Shown here piece after piece: positions 50,745-60,536 of a stretch of DNA of 64,000 bases; positions within the stretch are counted from its first letter, which is position 1, and the number at the start of each line of letters is the position of its first letter. Location: NCBI GenBank assembly GCA_948288625.1, contig CAOHYA010000001.1, positions 124,001 to 188,000 on the forward strand, written 5' to 3'. Both the position numbers and the translations under genes were made by a program. Source of the stretch: an uncultured Candidatus Saccharibacteria bacterium (GTDB taxonomy: Bacteria; Patescibacteriota; Saccharimonadia; Saccharimonadales; Saccharimonadaceae). The notes beneath the pieces were generated by a model. The model made no database searches and had not been told where the DNA came from. It saw only the letters and a list, made by a program, of their open reading frames with translations.

Positions 50745-51791
50745 ATGGCAAAACACGGCGTGGGCGATTACTTTGCACTTGATATAGGCACCAATGCGGT
50801 TCGCGTGGTTCAGCTTTCATCAGCTGGCCCGGATGCATGGAATTTAGTTCACTTCGGGTACGCTCCACTCGATGAAAAAACCAGCAGCTCTTCGTCACCG
50901 GAAGCGCTTCGTAAGCTTGGCGAGGTTATCATGACCGCGGTAGGGCAGAGCGGTATCAAAACAAAGAACGTCATCATTAGTCTCCCTTCAAGCAAAACGT
51001 TCACGACAGTTATCGAGATGCCTCTGATGCCGGAAAATGAGCTACGTAACACTATTAAGTACCAAGTAGACCAATACATTCCTATGGCGGTTAACGAAGC
51101 TAAGGTTGACTGGGCGCCGTTGGGCACTTCATTGCATGACCCTAAGATGCAAGAAGTCTTGATTGCCAGCACTGCAAATACGTACGCTGAAGAACGGCTT
51201 GAGTTTATCGAAAACCTTGGCCTCAACGTTATTGGCGCCGAGCCAACTCAATTGGCGATGGTTCGTTCGTTATTGCCAAGTGGCGTGCTTGATGCGCGTT
51301 TGATCATCGATGTAGGTGAGCACTCAACTGACCTCGCCATTACGTTTGGCGACAGTCCACGCTTGGTCCGTACTATTCCAACCGGCGTAAATTCGCTTAT
51401 TAAGGCGGCGGTACAAAACCTTAACGTACAAGAGGATCAAGCCCGTCAATTCATTTTGAAGTTTGGCCTTGCGCCTGACCGTCTTGAGGGCCAAGTGTTC
51501 CGTGCTATCGAAGGTACGCTCGAAGGCTTCGCGAACGAACTGACAAAATCGATCAAGTTCTTCCAGACTCGATACCCGAACACACCGGTGGGAGGTATCT
51601 TGCTTTCAGGATACGGATCAGTCGTACCTGGTTTTGCCGAATATGTCAGTTCTAAAACAAGCGTGACTTCATCAATGGCAAACCCATGGCAAAAAGTTCG
51701 CGTATCACAAGGTGACCAACAGCAATTGGCTCCGGTTGCGGCCGAGTTCGCGTCTGCGATTGGCTTGGCGCAAAGGAAGAATGAAAAATGA
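50745..51791 (+). CDS. pilM: Type IV pilus assembly protein PilM
   Basis: 348-residue actin-like cytoplasmic protein: FALDIGTNAVRVVQL (phosphate 1), LIIDVGEHSTDLAI (phosphate 2), and GILLSGYGSVVPGFAEYV (adenosine motif). PilM binds the PilN N-terminus and connects to the assembly ATPase. Heads a tightly packed operon; its TGA overlaps the pilN ATG (ATGA). Confidence 0.9.
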   Translation: MAKHGVGDYFALDIGTNAVRVVQLSSAGPDAWNLVHFGYAPLDEKTSSSSSPEALRKLGEVIMTAVGQSGIKTKNVIISLPSSKTFTTVIEMPLMPENELRNTIKYQVDQYIPMAVNEAKVDWAPLGTSLHDPKMQEVLIASTANTYAEERLEFIENLGLNVIGAEPTQLAMVRSLLPSGVLDARLIIDVGEHSTDLAITFGDSPRLVRTIPTGVNSLIKAAVQNLNVQEDQARQFILKFGLAPDRLEGQVFRAIEGTLEGFANELTKSIKFFQTRYPNTPVGGILLSGYGSVVPGFAEYVSSKTSVTSSMANPWQKVRVSQGDQQQLAPVAAEFASAIGLAQRKNEK

Positions 51792-52501
51792 TAGAAATCA
51801 ACCTTATTCCAGACGTAAAGCAAGAATTGCTTAAAGCGCAGCGTACCCGTACGACGGTTATTTCGTTCGCAATAATCACATGTATCGTAGCCGGTGGTAT
51901 CGTTGTCGCCTTAGCACTGTACGTATTTGGCGTACAAAGTGTTCGCAGCAATTTAGTCGACGATGCGATTACGACCAAAAGCGCGCAATTGGCCCAAGTA
52001 GAAGACCTCTCAAAAATGTTAACTATCCAAAACCAGTTGAACCGTGTCACTGAATTGAACGACAAAAAACGTATCGATTCACGAGTGTTTGACGTACTTT
52101 CAGCCGTTATTCCACCAGCACCAAACGAAGTGCAAGTTTCGCTTCTTTCCATGAATACCGAAGAATCAACCCTTACTCTAGAGGGCCAAACAAGAGGGTA
52201 TGACTCAATGGAAGTCTTTAAAAAGACAATCGATAGCTCAATAATCGTACTAAACCAAGATGGTACCGAACAACAAGTAAAGCTTGCGAACGACATTAGT
52301 ACTAGCGACGTTAGTTATGGTGAAGACCCTGATGGCCGAAAAGTACTGCGCTTTAAGTTATCTTTCAAGTACCCTGAAGAACTATTCTCCGTAAAAAACC
52401 CAGCCCTCTCTATCAAATTGAGTATTAACGGTAACGTCACCGACTCTTACCTCGGTATTCCAAAGAGTATTTTCGCCGAACGAGCAAAGGACATTGAATA
52501 A
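51788..52501 (+). CDS. pilN: Type IV pilus assembly protein PilN
   Basis: 237 residues. Begins MIEINLIPDVKQE, the PilM-binding INLLP-like motif, followed by one transmembrane helix (about 24-47), a coiled-coil segment and a periplasmic-type ferredoxin-like domain. Forms the alignment complex with PilM and PilO. Start overlaps the pilM stop by 4 nt. Confidence 0.85.
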   Translation: MIEINLIPDVKQELLKAQRTRTTVISFAIITCIVAGGIVVALALYVFGVQSVRSNLVDDAITTKSAQLAQVEDLSKMLTIQNQLNRVTELNDKKRIDSRVFDVLSAVIPPAPNEVQVSLLSMNTEESTLTLEGQTRGYDSMEVFKKTIDSSIIVLNQDGTEQQVKLANDISTSDVSYGEDPDGRKVLRFKLSFKYPEELFSVKNPALSIKLSINGNVTDSYLGIPKSIFAERAKDIE

Positions 52502-52502
52502 T

Positions 52503-53195
52503 ATGAAACCAAATGATGTAGCGATTCGTAAGCGAACCCAAATTGCCAAAGCAAACCGGACTATGTTCTTATGGATTGCCATAGCTTCCGCACTGGTAGG
52601 TTCAGCGCTTGTAGTAGGTATTTTCTTAGCTCAAAAAGCTATTTTCAACGAAAAGGTATTAAGTGAAAAGCAAGCAACTGTTGCGACGCTCGATAATAAT
52701 AATCAAGTAGCTCCAGAGCTTGAAGATCAAATCAGGGTACTCGACACCAACCAAGCCCTCAGCTCCGCGAAGGCTAACGACAGCGATCAGGCTATTCAGG
52801 TTATCCTTGACGCTTTGCCTGCCGAAGGTAACTTCCTTGCGGTCGGTGCGTCGCTACAAAACAAGTTGATCGCAAGTATACCTGGTTTGAAATCGGTTGA
52901 GTCTATCCAAGTTGACCCAATTGTCGGCCTTGAAACACTGTCAACTGACACTACGACAGTTGACGCGTCGGCAACCGGAGGCGCCAACGAAATTACTTTC
53001 CGTCTTTCGGTGAAGGGTAACCAAGAGGCAATCAAGCAAATCTTACAAAATTTCGAACGCTCTATCCGTCTTATCGACATCATTTCCATGCAAATTGAAA
53101 CCCAACAAGACGGTCAGGTACTTACTATCCAAGCGCGTACTTACTACGAGCCAGCAAAAACTATCGAACTACAGAACAAGGTGGTGAATCCATGA
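52503..53195 (+). CDS. pilO: Type IV pilus assembly protein PilO-like
   Basis: 230 residues: short basic N-terminus, one transmembrane helix (about 22-44), a helical linker, then an alpha/beta domain (EITFRLSVKGNQEAIKQILQNFERSIRLI) as in PilO. Called by position and topology because PilO sequences are weakly conserved. ATG 52503 follows the pilN stop by one base. Confidence 0.75.
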   Translation: MKPNDVAIRKRTQIAKANRTMFLWIAIASALVGSALVVGIFLAQKAIFNEKVLSEKQATVATLDNNNQVAPELEDQIRVLDTNQALSSAKANDSDQAIQVILDALPAEGNFLAVGASLQNKLIASIPGLKSVESIQVDPIVGLETLSTDTTTVDASATGGANEITFRLSVKGNQEAIKQILQNFERSIRLIDIISMQIETQQDGQVLTIQARTYYEPAKTIELQNKVVNP

Positions 53196-53416
53196 AAAAA
53201 ACCGATATAGCAATGATCGTACTTATCGCCTCCGTGAGCGTTATACTTGCTTTCTTCGTGACACGCTCGCTCTTCGGTGGAGAAGTGAACCAACCGGTGA
53301 ATGTTAAAACAATCGAACGTATTGAGCCGACACTCAGTGAAGTTGATCCGTCAATCTTTAACGAGAATGCTATTAACCCTGCGGTTGAGGTGCAAATTAC
53401 GCCAGGAAACCAGTAA
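53192..53416 (+). CDS. Small single-pass pilus-operon protein
   Basis: 74 residues with one N-terminal transmembrane helix (about 5-27) and a short external tail (VNVKTIERIEPTLSEVDPSIF). It occupies the place of PilP but is much shorter and has no lipobox, in line with a cell lacking an outer-membrane secretin. Overlaps pilO (ATGA). Confidence 0.7.
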   Translation: MKKTDIAMIVLIASVSVILAFFVTRSLFGGEVNQPVNVKTIERIEPTLSEVDPSIFNENAINPAVEVQITPGNQ

Positions 53417-53427
53417 GGGTATAGCCG

Positions 53428-55191
53428 ATGCCGCTTCTTACTGACGATATACAAGAAAAGCTCATCAAACTACTTGTCGATGAGGGTTTGGTTGCTGCTG
53501 ATGTACTTGACGAGGCGAAAGTCGAGTCTACTAAAGCGAGTAAGCCATTGTTTAGTTTATTGGCTGAACAAGAAATCATTGATGATGAGCTTTTGACGCA
53601 TGCCATTGCGCAGGTGTCGGGGGTTCCATATGTTAACTTGGCGAACACTATTATAGACCAGAATATCCTGGCTTTATTACCAGAGGATATTGCCGAGCGG
53701 TTCATGGCCGTGCCCTTAGCGGAAGTACAAAACCGCCTTGCGGTAGCGATGATTGATGCGAATAACGTCCAGGCAGTCGACTACCTGGCAAACCGTATCG
53801 AGCGTCCTCTAAAGGTGTTCATGGCCTCGGAAACCGGCGTACGCCACGTTCTGGACCAATATAAGACCGACCTTTCAAGCGTGAACCAAGCGGCACAAGT
53901 GTCACAGGCTGAAGAAAAAGCCGAAGAAGCCAGCGATGTTAAGACGATCGTTCAAGACTCGCCGATTAGCCAGGCGCTCAGTAAGATTTTGGAATACGCC
54001 GTGAAGTCACGAGCCAGCGATATTCACGTGGAACCACTAGAGAATGCCCTTAAAATTCGTTGTCGCGTCGACGGTGTGTTACGAGAGGTGATGCAGCTAC
54101 CCAAAAGCATCGAACCGGCTTTGGTAAGTCGTGTAAAAATCTTATCCAACTTGAAAATCGATGAACACCGTGTTCCGCAAGACGGTCAATTCGCGGTAAA
54201 GGTAGCCAATAAAGAAGTCGACCTTCGTATTGCTATCAGCCCAGTGGTATGGGGCGAACAAATCGTAATTCGTTTGCTTGATAAATCCGGTAACAGCTTC
54301 GACCTCGAAGAAATGGGTTACGCCGGCCGTTCGCTGCGGGTTATTCGCCACGGTGTGCAACGCCCGAATGGAATGGTGTTGACCTCTGGGCCAACCGGTA
54401 GTGGTAAGTCGACCAGTCTATATGCGCTTATCAAGGAAATCAAGGACGATTCAGTAAATATCGTTACCCTCGAAGACCCGGTTGAGTATAAGATGAACGG
54501 GGTGAACCAAATTCAGGTAAATGCCGAAGTTGGGCTGACCTTTGCCAATGGCCTTCGTTCAATTCTGCGTCAAGACCCCGATGTAGTGATGGTAGGGGAG
54601 ATCCGTGATGGTGAAACTGCTGCGCTAGCGGTGCAGGCGGCCCTCACGGGTCACTTGGTGTTCAGTACGCTCCACACCAACAGTGCCGCCGGGGTGTTGC
54701 CTCGTTTGCTGGATATGAAAATCGAACCTTTCTTAATCGCTAGTACGGTGAATACCATTATCGGGCAACGGTTGGTACGTCGAGTAGCCAAACGACGCGA
54801 AACGTATCAGTCGTCGCCAATCGAAACCCAGAACATTTTAGCGACAGTAGGGCACTTATTACCTAAGACACAAGCCGACGTCGCGAAGGTTTCTGCGGAT
54901 TTAGGCTATAAAGACCTACCATTAGCAGGCCAAAGCGCTTATACTTTAGTCAGAGGAATCGACACCCCTCAAACACCGCATGGGTACAGTGGTCGTGCTG
55001 GTATATATGAAGTGATGGATGTTAACAATGAAATCCAAAACCTTATCATAAACCACGCCACGAGCTCTGAAATCCAAAGGTTGGCCGTCTCCCAAGGCAT
55101 GATTACGATGCGCCAAGATGGCTACTTAAAAGCTTTGGCGGGTGTCACCACATTAGAAGAAGTTAACCGCGTAACATCAGATGCATCCTAA
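53428..55191 (+). CDS. pilB: Type IV pilus extension ATPase PilB
   Basis: 587 residues. N-terminal GspE/MshEN domain (residues 1-150), then the hexameric ATPase: Walker A GPTGSGKST, Asp box VTLEDPVEYKM, Walker B DPDVVMVGEIRDGET, His box TGHLVFSTLHTNSA. Downstream of GQRLVRR (about 446) GspE/PilB proteins normally carry a tetracysteine zinc module; here it reads VAKRRETYQSS with no cysteine, so no zinc is expected. PilB powers pilus polymerisation. Confidence 0.93.
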   Translation: MPLLTDDIQEKLIKLLVDEGLVAADVLDEAKVESTKASKPLFSLLAEQEIIDDELLTHAIAQVSGVPYVNLANTIIDQNILALLPEDIAERFMAVPLAEVQNRLAVAMIDANNVQAVDYLANRIERPLKVFMASETGVRHVLDQYKTDLSSVNQAAQVSQAEEKAEEASDVKTIVQDSPISQALSKILEYAVKSRASDIHVEPLENALKIRCRVDGVLREVMQLPKSIEPALVSRVKILSNLKIDEHRVPQDGQFAVKVANKEVDLRIAISPVVWGEQIVIRLLDKSGNSFDLEEMGYAGRSLRVIRHGVQRPNGMVLTSGPTGSGKSTSLYALIKEIKDDSVNIVTLEDPVEYKMNGVNQIQVNAEVGLTFANGLRSILRQDPDVVMVGEIRDGETAALAVQAALTGHLVFSTLHTNSAAGVLPRLLDMKIEPFLIASTVNTIIGQRLVRRVAKRRETYQSSPIETQNILATVGHLLPKTQADVAKVSADLGYKDLPLAGQSAYTLVRGIDTPQTPHGYSGRAGIYEVMDVNNEIQNLIINHATSSEIQRLAVSQGMITMRQDGYLKALAGVTTLEEVNRVTSDAS

Positions 55192-55219
55192 GAAAGATGG
55201 AATAGGGTAGGGGAATACA

Positions 55220-56290
55220 ATGAACAACCAACAACTTAGAATCGAAGTACTCCTAGAAGAAGTAGTCAAGCGCCGGGCATCCGACCTTCACCTTCAGGTG
55301 GGGCTACCTCCAATGCTCCGTATCGACGGTGCGCTTGTGCCGGTATCAGGCTTCAATCCTTTGGACGAAGCAGGGGTGGAAACATTAATTTTCGCTATTC
55401 TTGACCAAGACCAGCGCCAAATTTTAATGAAAGATAAAGAATTCGACTTTAGCTTCGCCTTTGGTACCCTTGGCCGTTTCCGTGTGAACGCTTACCACGA
55501 ACGTGGTAACTTGGCCGGTGCCCTGCGTCTTATCCCGAACGAAATTAAATCAGTGACTGAACTTGGTATGCCAAACGTGGTGATGGGCTTCGCCGATTTC
55601 CCACGTGGCCTGGTACTGGTAACTGGCCCGACTGGTAGCGGTAAGTCGACTACCTTGGCCGCTTTGGTGGATAAAATCAACACTGAAAAAGCTATGCACA
55701 TCATTACCATCGAAGATCCGATCGAGTTTACGCATAAGTCGAAGAAGTCAGTCATTGTACAGCGTGAGGTGCACTACGACACCTACAGTTTTTCGGCCGC
55801 CTTGCGTTCAAGTTTGCGTCAAGACCCCGACGTGGTGTTGATCGGTGAGATGCGTGACCTTGAAACGATCTCGGCGGCTATTACTATCGCTGAAACCGGG
55901 CACCTTGTGTTCGCGACACTGCACACCAACTCGGCGGCGCAATCAATCGACCGTATGATCGACGTATTCCCGCCACACCAACAACCTCAGGTGCGAGCGC
56001 AGCTTTCGAACATCCTTATGGCTATTTGTTCGCAGCGCTTAGTGCCATCAATTGGGGGTGGGCGAGTAGTGGCAGCCGAAGTACTCGTAGCGAACCCGGC
56101 TGTTCGTAATATTATCCGTGAAGGTAAATCGCACCAACTTGATGCCATCATTCAAACTGGTGCCGACCAAGGTATGCAAACAATGGACCGTACGTTGGTG
56201 AGCTTGGTACAAGCCGGCACCGTGACATACGACAATGCCCGTGAATACGCAGTTGATTTAGTTGAATTTGAAAGGCTTATGAGAGGCTAA
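55220..56290 (+). CDS. pilT: Type IV pilus retraction ATPase PilT
   Basis: 356 residues. Walker A GPTGSGKST, Asp box TIEDPIEF, Walker B DPDVVLIGEMRDLET, His box TGHLVFATLHTNSA, and the PilT hallmark AVRNIIREGK near the C-terminus, needed for retraction. Its presence implies dynamic pili able to pull the cell towards a surface or host. TAGGGG lies 9 nt before ATG 55220. Confidence 0.93.
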   Translation: MNNQQLRIEVLLEEVVKRRASDLHLQVGLPPMLRIDGALVPVSGFNPLDEAGVETLIFAILDQDQRQILMKDKEFDFSFAFGTLGRFRVNAYHERGNLAGALRLIPNEIKSVTELGMPNVVMGFADFPRGLVLVTGPTGSGKSTTLAALVDKINTEKAMHIITIEDPIEFTHKSKKSVIVQREVHYDTYSFSAALRSSLRQDPDVVLIGEMRDLETISAAITIAETGHLVFATLHTNSAAQSIDRMIDVFPPHQQPQVRAQLSNILMAICSQRLVPSIGGGRVVAAEVLVANPAVRNIIREGKSHQLDAIIQTGADQGMQTMDRTLVSLVQAGTVTYDNAREYAVDLVEFERLMRG

Positions 56291-56293
56291 TAC

Positions 56294-57505
56294 GTGAAAA
56301 AGTTTTCATACGAAGCGCGTGACCAAGCGACCAATAAGATTGTTAAGTCAAGCATCCAGGCTGACTCTGAAACAGCCGCAGCTCGGTTGCTTATCAAGCA
56401 GGGGTTCGTGCCGCTGAACGTGAAAGAACAAGTAGGTGACGGTGGCTTCTTGTCTCGTATTACCGGTCGTATTACTACCAAGGACAAGGTGGTATTTACG
56501 CGCCAACTTTCAACGCTTATCGGTGCCGGCCTTCCGTTGAGTCAAAGCCTCCATACTGTGATGGAGCAAACTAACAACAAGCAGCTCCAGTCAGTCGTCC
56601 AGGAAATTTCCGCTTCGGTCGAAGGTGGTCGTTCGCTTTCTGATTCATTCTCGAAGCACCCGAAGGTGTTTAGTGAAGTATTTATTGCCCTGGTTTCGGC
56701 CGGTGAGTTATCGGGTACCTTAGACGAATCACTCCAACGGGTGGCCAACCAACAAGAAAAAGATGCGGCGATCGCCAGCAAGATCAAAGGAGCTTTAACC
56801 TATCCGGTTATCGTGCTTTTCGTAATCTTCGGTGTATTAATCTTCATGCTTGTAACGGTGGTTCCACAAGTAGAAAAACTATACGAAGACCTTGGCAAGG
56901 AACTGCCGATTCTTACGCAAGTCATGGTAAACATGGCCAACTTCTTGAGTAATTTCTGGTGGTTGGCACTGATTATCATTGGTTTTGGGGTTTATTTCTT
57001 CATGCAGTTCCTAAAAACGGAAAACGGTATCAAATTTGCCGATACTTTCAAAATGAAAGTCCCACTCTTTGGTAAATTATTTCAAAAGCTATATATGGCC
57101 CGGTTCGCCCGAACGGCTCAGACCCTCCTAAGTACCGGCGTAAGCATGCTCGACATGATGAAAATTACCAGCCGGGCAATCAACAATACGCTTATTGAAG
57201 GGGCGATTGTGCGCGCATCCGAAAAGGTACAAGGTGGTAAGGCACTTTCGGTGGCACTCGAACCCGAAGAAGTTATCGCATCACTCGTTCCGCAAATGAT
57301 TAAGATTGGTGAACAATCTGGTCGTATCGACGAAATGATGGGGAAGGTTGCCCAGGTGTATGAAGATGAGCTCGATGAGCAAATACGAACTATCTCGACG
57401 CTAATCGAACCAATTCTGATGGTGGTGTTGGCGGTAGTTGCCGGTGGTATGGTAGGGGCTATCTTGTTCCCGATTTACAGCTTGGTTAACGGTATAAATA
57501 TCTAA
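56294..57505 (+). CDS. pilC: Type IV pilus inner-membrane platform protein PilC
   Basis: 403 residues with two repeated GspF domains, each with hydrophobic helices: VVFTRQLSTLIGAGLPLSQSL and later MARFARTAQTLLSTGVSMLDM; the C-terminus has a transmembrane helix (LIEPILMVVLAVVAGGMVGAILFPIYSL). PilC connects the ATPases with pilin insertion. Start GTG 56294, 3 nt after the pilT stop. Confidence 0.92.
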   Translation: MKKFSYEARDQATNKIVKSSIQADSETAAARLLIKQGFVPLNVKEQVGDGGFLSRITGRITTKDKVVFTRQLSTLIGAGLPLSQSLHTVMEQTNNKQLQSVVQEISASVEGGRSLSDSFSKHPKVFSEVFIALVSAGELSGTLDESLQRVANQQEKDAAIASKIKGALTYPVIVLFVIFGVLIFMLVTVVPQVEKLYEDLGKELPILTQVMVNMANFLSNFWWLALIIIGFGVYFFMQFLKTENGIKFADTFKMKVPLFGKLFQKLYMARFARTAQTLLSTGVSMLDMMKITSRAINNTLIEGAIVRASEKVQGGKALSVALEPEEVIASLVPQMIKIGEQSGRIDEMMGKVAQVYEDELDEQIRTISTLIEPILMVVLAVVAGGMVGAILFPIYSLVNGINI

Positions 57506-57589
57506 AAAAAGTTGTAGACTTTTAAGCATAAGTAGTTTAGTATTAAGCTAAACGTATATAACGTTCATTTGAAAGGTGGGATAATTCCT

Positions 57590-58084
57590 ATGAATCGTAC
57601 ACAAAATATCAAAGGTTTCACAATCATCGAGGTTGTATTGGTACTGGCTATCGCTGGTTTGATCTTCTTGATGGTGTTTATCGCATTGCCTGCGCTACAA
57701 GCCGGCCAACGCGATACCGCACGTCGCAGCGATGTAAGTAACGTTGCTTCAGCGGTAACAAGTTATGTTAGCTCAAATCGGGGTAATTTCCCAGCTGCAA
57801 ATGCAACATCTCTTGACTCGGTGTTGGGTGCTCAAGGTTCGGGTAACACTAAAAGTTACAATAGTCTTTCGAACAATATTAGCAGCGTAACCGTTGTTAC
57901 TGGTGGTAATACTACTATAGAGGCTGGTGTTTCAGATGGTGTTATTACTGTTTACACGAAAATGAAGTGTAACCCAACTCCAAACAACACAGGTACTACG
58001 TCTTCAATCGTTCCTGGTACTGCGCGTCAATTCGCAGTAATTACCAAACTTGAAGGTGGTAGTGGCACAGGCTACTGTCTCTAA
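57590..58084 (+). CDS. pilA: Major type IV pilin, PilA-like
   Basis: 164 residues. Type III signal: NIKG-FTIIEVVLVLAIAGLIFLMVF, cleaved after Gly with Phe at +1 and Glu at +5, followed by the long N-terminal helix and a small Ser/Thr/Asn/Gly-rich globular domain with a C-terminal Cys pair (MKCNPT ... GYCL). GAAAGGTGGG precedes ATG 57590. A separate leader and the terminator after the gene fit an abundant product. Confidence 0.88.
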   Translation: MNRTQNIKGFTIIEVVLVLAIAGLIFLMVFIALPALQAGQRDTARRSDVSNVASAVTSYVSSNRGNFPAANATSLDSVLGAQGSGNTKSYNSLSNNISSVTVVTGGNTTIEAGVSDGVITVYTKMKCNPTPNNTGTTSSIVPGTARQFAVITKLEGGSGTGYCL

Positions 58085-58102
58085 TACCTGAATTAGGTTA
58101 TA

Positions 58103-58137
58103 AAAACGCGCATGCTTCACAGCCTGCGCGTTTTTTG
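58103..58137 (+). terminator. Terminator after pilA
   Basis: ACGCGCA / TGCGCGT stem, loop of about 12 nt, then six T. Confidence 0.8.
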
Positions 58138-58150
58138 TATTACCTCATGC

Positions 58151-58156
58151 TATGAT
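58151..58156 (+). promoter_or_regulatory. -10 box of pilD
   Basis: TATGAT with TGC upstream, 7 nt before ATG 58164. Confidence 0.45.
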
Positions 58157-58163
58157 AGAGCTT

Positions 58164-59042
58164 ATGGATGAAGTAGTGATATATGTCGCGTTGGTGTTGT
58201 TCGGTGCGGCCTTAGGGAGTTTTGCCGCGGCGACGGTATGGCGAATTCGAGCACGGCAATTACAGGCTGATAAGGCTGCGGGTGAGGACTATGACAAAAA
58301 AGAGTACGAACAGCTTAAGAAGATCATCTCCAGCCCGTTGGAGGACCGCTCGCAATGCCTCCACTGTTCGTATAAGCTAAAATGGTACGATTTGATCCCT
58401 ATCGTTAGTTGGCTCTCTTTGAGGGGAAAGTGTCGCAACTGTCATAAGCCTATCGGGTGGTTCGAGTTCCTCATGGAGATCGGAGTGGCTGCCTTTTTCG
58501 TAGTTTCCTATGTAGTTTGGCCGGGTGGCATAGTATCGCTCCTCGATATCGCGCACTTTATATTATGGCTGGCCGCCGGCGTAGTGATGGCGATGCTTTT
58601 TGCGTACGATGCCAAATGGTTCCTGCTTCCTGATAAGTTAAACCTGCTTCTTGCAATTATCGGCCTGGGTATCGTGGGAGTGACGGCGGCACAAACCGGT
58701 GACGTAGTAGGTACGTTGCTTACGGCAGCCGGTTCGGTAGCGATATTGAGCGGTATTTATGCGGTGCTGCACTTCGTTTCAAAAGGCCGCTGGGTTGGTT
58801 TTGGCGATGTAAAGCTTGGAGTAGGGTTGGCGTTAATTCTAGTGGAGTGGCAGCTGGCAGCTATGGCCTTATTTTTAGCAAACCTCATCGGTTGTTTAGT
58901 GGTAATTCCGCTATTGGCGATGAAAAAACTGAAACGAAATGCACATGTACCGTTCGGTCCAATGCTCATCGCAGGAACTGTTTGTGCGTGGTTTTTGGGG
59001 TGGACCCTGCTCGATTGGTATCTTTCGAGTATCGGCTTTTAA
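58164..59042 (+). CDS. pilD: Prepilin peptidase PilD
   Basis: 292-residue membrane aspartyl protease that cleaves and N-methylates prepilins. The cytoplasmic zinc loop is intact (CLHC ... CRNC around KLKWYDLIPIVSWLSLRGK). First catalytic Asp is in AYDAKWFLLPDKLN, second in GFGDVKLG; about seven transmembrane helices. Start ATG 58164, after a -10 box; an upstream in-frame ATG at 58152 overlaps that box. Confidence 0.93.
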   Translation: MDEVVIYVALVLFGAALGSFAAATVWRIRARQLQADKAAGEDYDKKEYEQLKKIISSPLEDRSQCLHCSYKLKWYDLIPIVSWLSLRGKCRNCHKPIGWFEFLMEIGVAAFFVVSYVVWPGGIVSLLDIAHFILWLAAGVVMAMLFAYDAKWFLLPDKLNLLLAIIGLGIVGVTAAQTGDVVGTLLTAAGSVAILSGIYAVLHFVSKGRWVGFGDVKLGVGLALILVEWQLAAMALFLANLIGCLVVIPLLAMKKLKRNAHVPFGPMLIAGTVCAWFLGWTLLDWYLSSIGF

Positions 59043-59070
59043 ACTGCACTTGAAACAGTAGTGCTTATGC

Positions 59071-59076
59071 TATAAT
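59071..59076 (+). promoter_or_regulatory. -10 box of the minor pilin operon
   Basis: TATAAT with TGC upstream, 9 nt before ATG 59086; no SD. Confidence 0.5.
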
Positions 59077-59085
59077 GAAGGCCAG

Positions 59086-59892
59086 ATGGGCACTCACAAA
59101 CTGGCCGGATTCACGATTATCGAGACGATGCTATTTCTTGGAATTAGCGGTGCTTTAATTGTGGCTTTCATTGGTGGTGCTGCCGCATCAATTAATATAC
59201 AGCGATACCGCGATGCGACCGAAACGCTCAAGTCGGTACTACAGCAACAATACGCCGACCTTACGAGCGTGCAAAATAGCCGCGACGATTCATGGTCGTG
59301 TGGCGCTACCGCCGCACCCAGTAAATCGGGCCCGACAAGCGAATACCGTGGCCAAAGTGAATGTACCTTATTGGGAAAGTACGTACGTATTGAAGACGAT
59401 GCCATCTCTATTTACAAAGTGATTGGTTTTGAAAAACCCGGTGGTGATTTGAATGATATCGAATCGTTGAAAAATAACTATACGCTTAATGTCAGCAAAG
59501 ATGAGGTTGAAACGTCTGACTTAGAGTGGGACACGCAAATTGGTTTCCCGACACGCTTCAATGACAGTTCGGTGACCGATCCAGGGTCGAATCGAAAAGT
59601 AGGCTTACTTATCATTCGTTCACCGGATAGCGGTCTTATTTATACCTTCAATAATGAAGGCGGGGATGTGCCGGATGACGCCGAGATTAACGGTACGGCA
59701 CTTTCCGAGATGTTGATTGCTGGCGATAGTATCCCAGGGCAAGGCAAGGTATTACTTTGCGTGAACCCGAACGGGCTCCTTGCAACCAGTGACCGCGGTA
59801 TATTGATCAATAAGTTCGCTACAGGCTCAAGCGCGGTAGAAATTCGAACCAATGATTATATGGAATCGGAAGAAACGGGTGATAAATGTTAG
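59086..59892 (+). CDS. Minor pilin (first of four)
   Basis: 268 residues. Prepilin signal HKLAG-FTIIETMLFLGISGALIVAF with Glu5, then a globular domain with a Cys pair (WSCGA, SECTLL) and a C-terminal Cys. Fits a GspH/FimT-type minor pilin by position, though identity is uncertain. First gene of the minor pilin operon, overlapping the next by 7 nt. Confidence 0.8.
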   Translation: MGTHKLAGFTIIETMLFLGISGALIVAFIGGAAASINIQRYRDATETLKSVLQQQYADLTSVQNSRDDSWSCGATAAPSKSGPTSEYRGQSECTLLGKYVRIEDDAISIYKVIGFEKPGGDLNDIESLKNNYTLNVSKDEVETSDLEWDTQIGFPTRFNDSSVTDPGSNRKVGLLIIRSPDSGLIYTFNNEGGDVPDDAEINGTALSEMLIAGDSIPGQGKVLLCVNPNGLLATSDRGILINKFATGSSAVEIRTNDYMESEETGDKC

Positions 59893-60536
59893 GGTTTGCT
59901 AAGCGCCGTGGGTATGAAAAAGGGGACACCCTTATTGAAGTGCTGTTTGCCGTGACGGTGTTCGCTTCGATTGTCGTCGTAGCCCTGAGTTTGATGAACC
60001 AAGGCGTTGCCAATGCACAGCGGTCACTTGAAATTACCACCGTGCGCCAACAGATGGACGGCCAGGCCGAAACACTTCGCTTTTTGCACGAAGCATATAT
60101 ACAAGCATACCAACCGGGAATAACGTACAACGTTACTGATGGTGTCACGAGCCCTGCCGAGGAATACTATAAGCTCGTCAACTTCATCAGGGTGGGTAAC
60201 CGTGTCGCAGCCTCCCCGTTCAATAGCACGGCTGCCTGTACTATTCCGTCAAGTACGGCCCGTGATTTTATATTGAACCCGATCACCGCGACCTACGAGA
60301 CAAATGCAACGAAGGCAAATGTATTCCAAAAAGCAGCCACCTTTTCTCAGCTTACGTATGAAAGATCGAACGCTTTGGCGCAAAGCCAAGGTATGTGGGT
60401 CGAAGCGGTCCGGGTCGGTTCGGGTACGGCACCAGGGTACATTGATTTTCATATTCGAGCTTGCTGGGATGTTATAGGGTCGGATGTACCGATGAACTTA
60501 GGGACGATTGTGAGGTTGTATGAACCGCGTGGCTAA
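59886..60536 (+). CDS. Minor pilin (second, GspI/PilV-like)
   Basis: 216 residues. Signal YEKG-DTLIEVLFAVTVFASIVVVAL: cleavage after Gly, Asp at +1 and Glu at +5. DTLIEVLFA is common in GspI/PilV-type minor pilins. Globular part has Cys residues (AACTI, RACWDV). Overlaps both neighbours by short stretches (7 and 17 nt), so translation is probably coupled. Confidence 0.8.
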   Translation: MLGFAKRRGYEKGDTLIEVLFAVTVFASIVVVALSLMNQGVANAQRSLEITTVRQQMDGQAETLRFLHEAYIQAYQPGITYNVTDGVTSPAEEYYKLVNFIRVGNRVAASPFNSTAACTIPSSTARDFILNPITATYETNATKANVFQKAATFSQLTYERSNALAQSQGMWVEAVRVGSGTAPGYIDFHIRACWDVIGSDVPMNLGTIVRLYEPRG

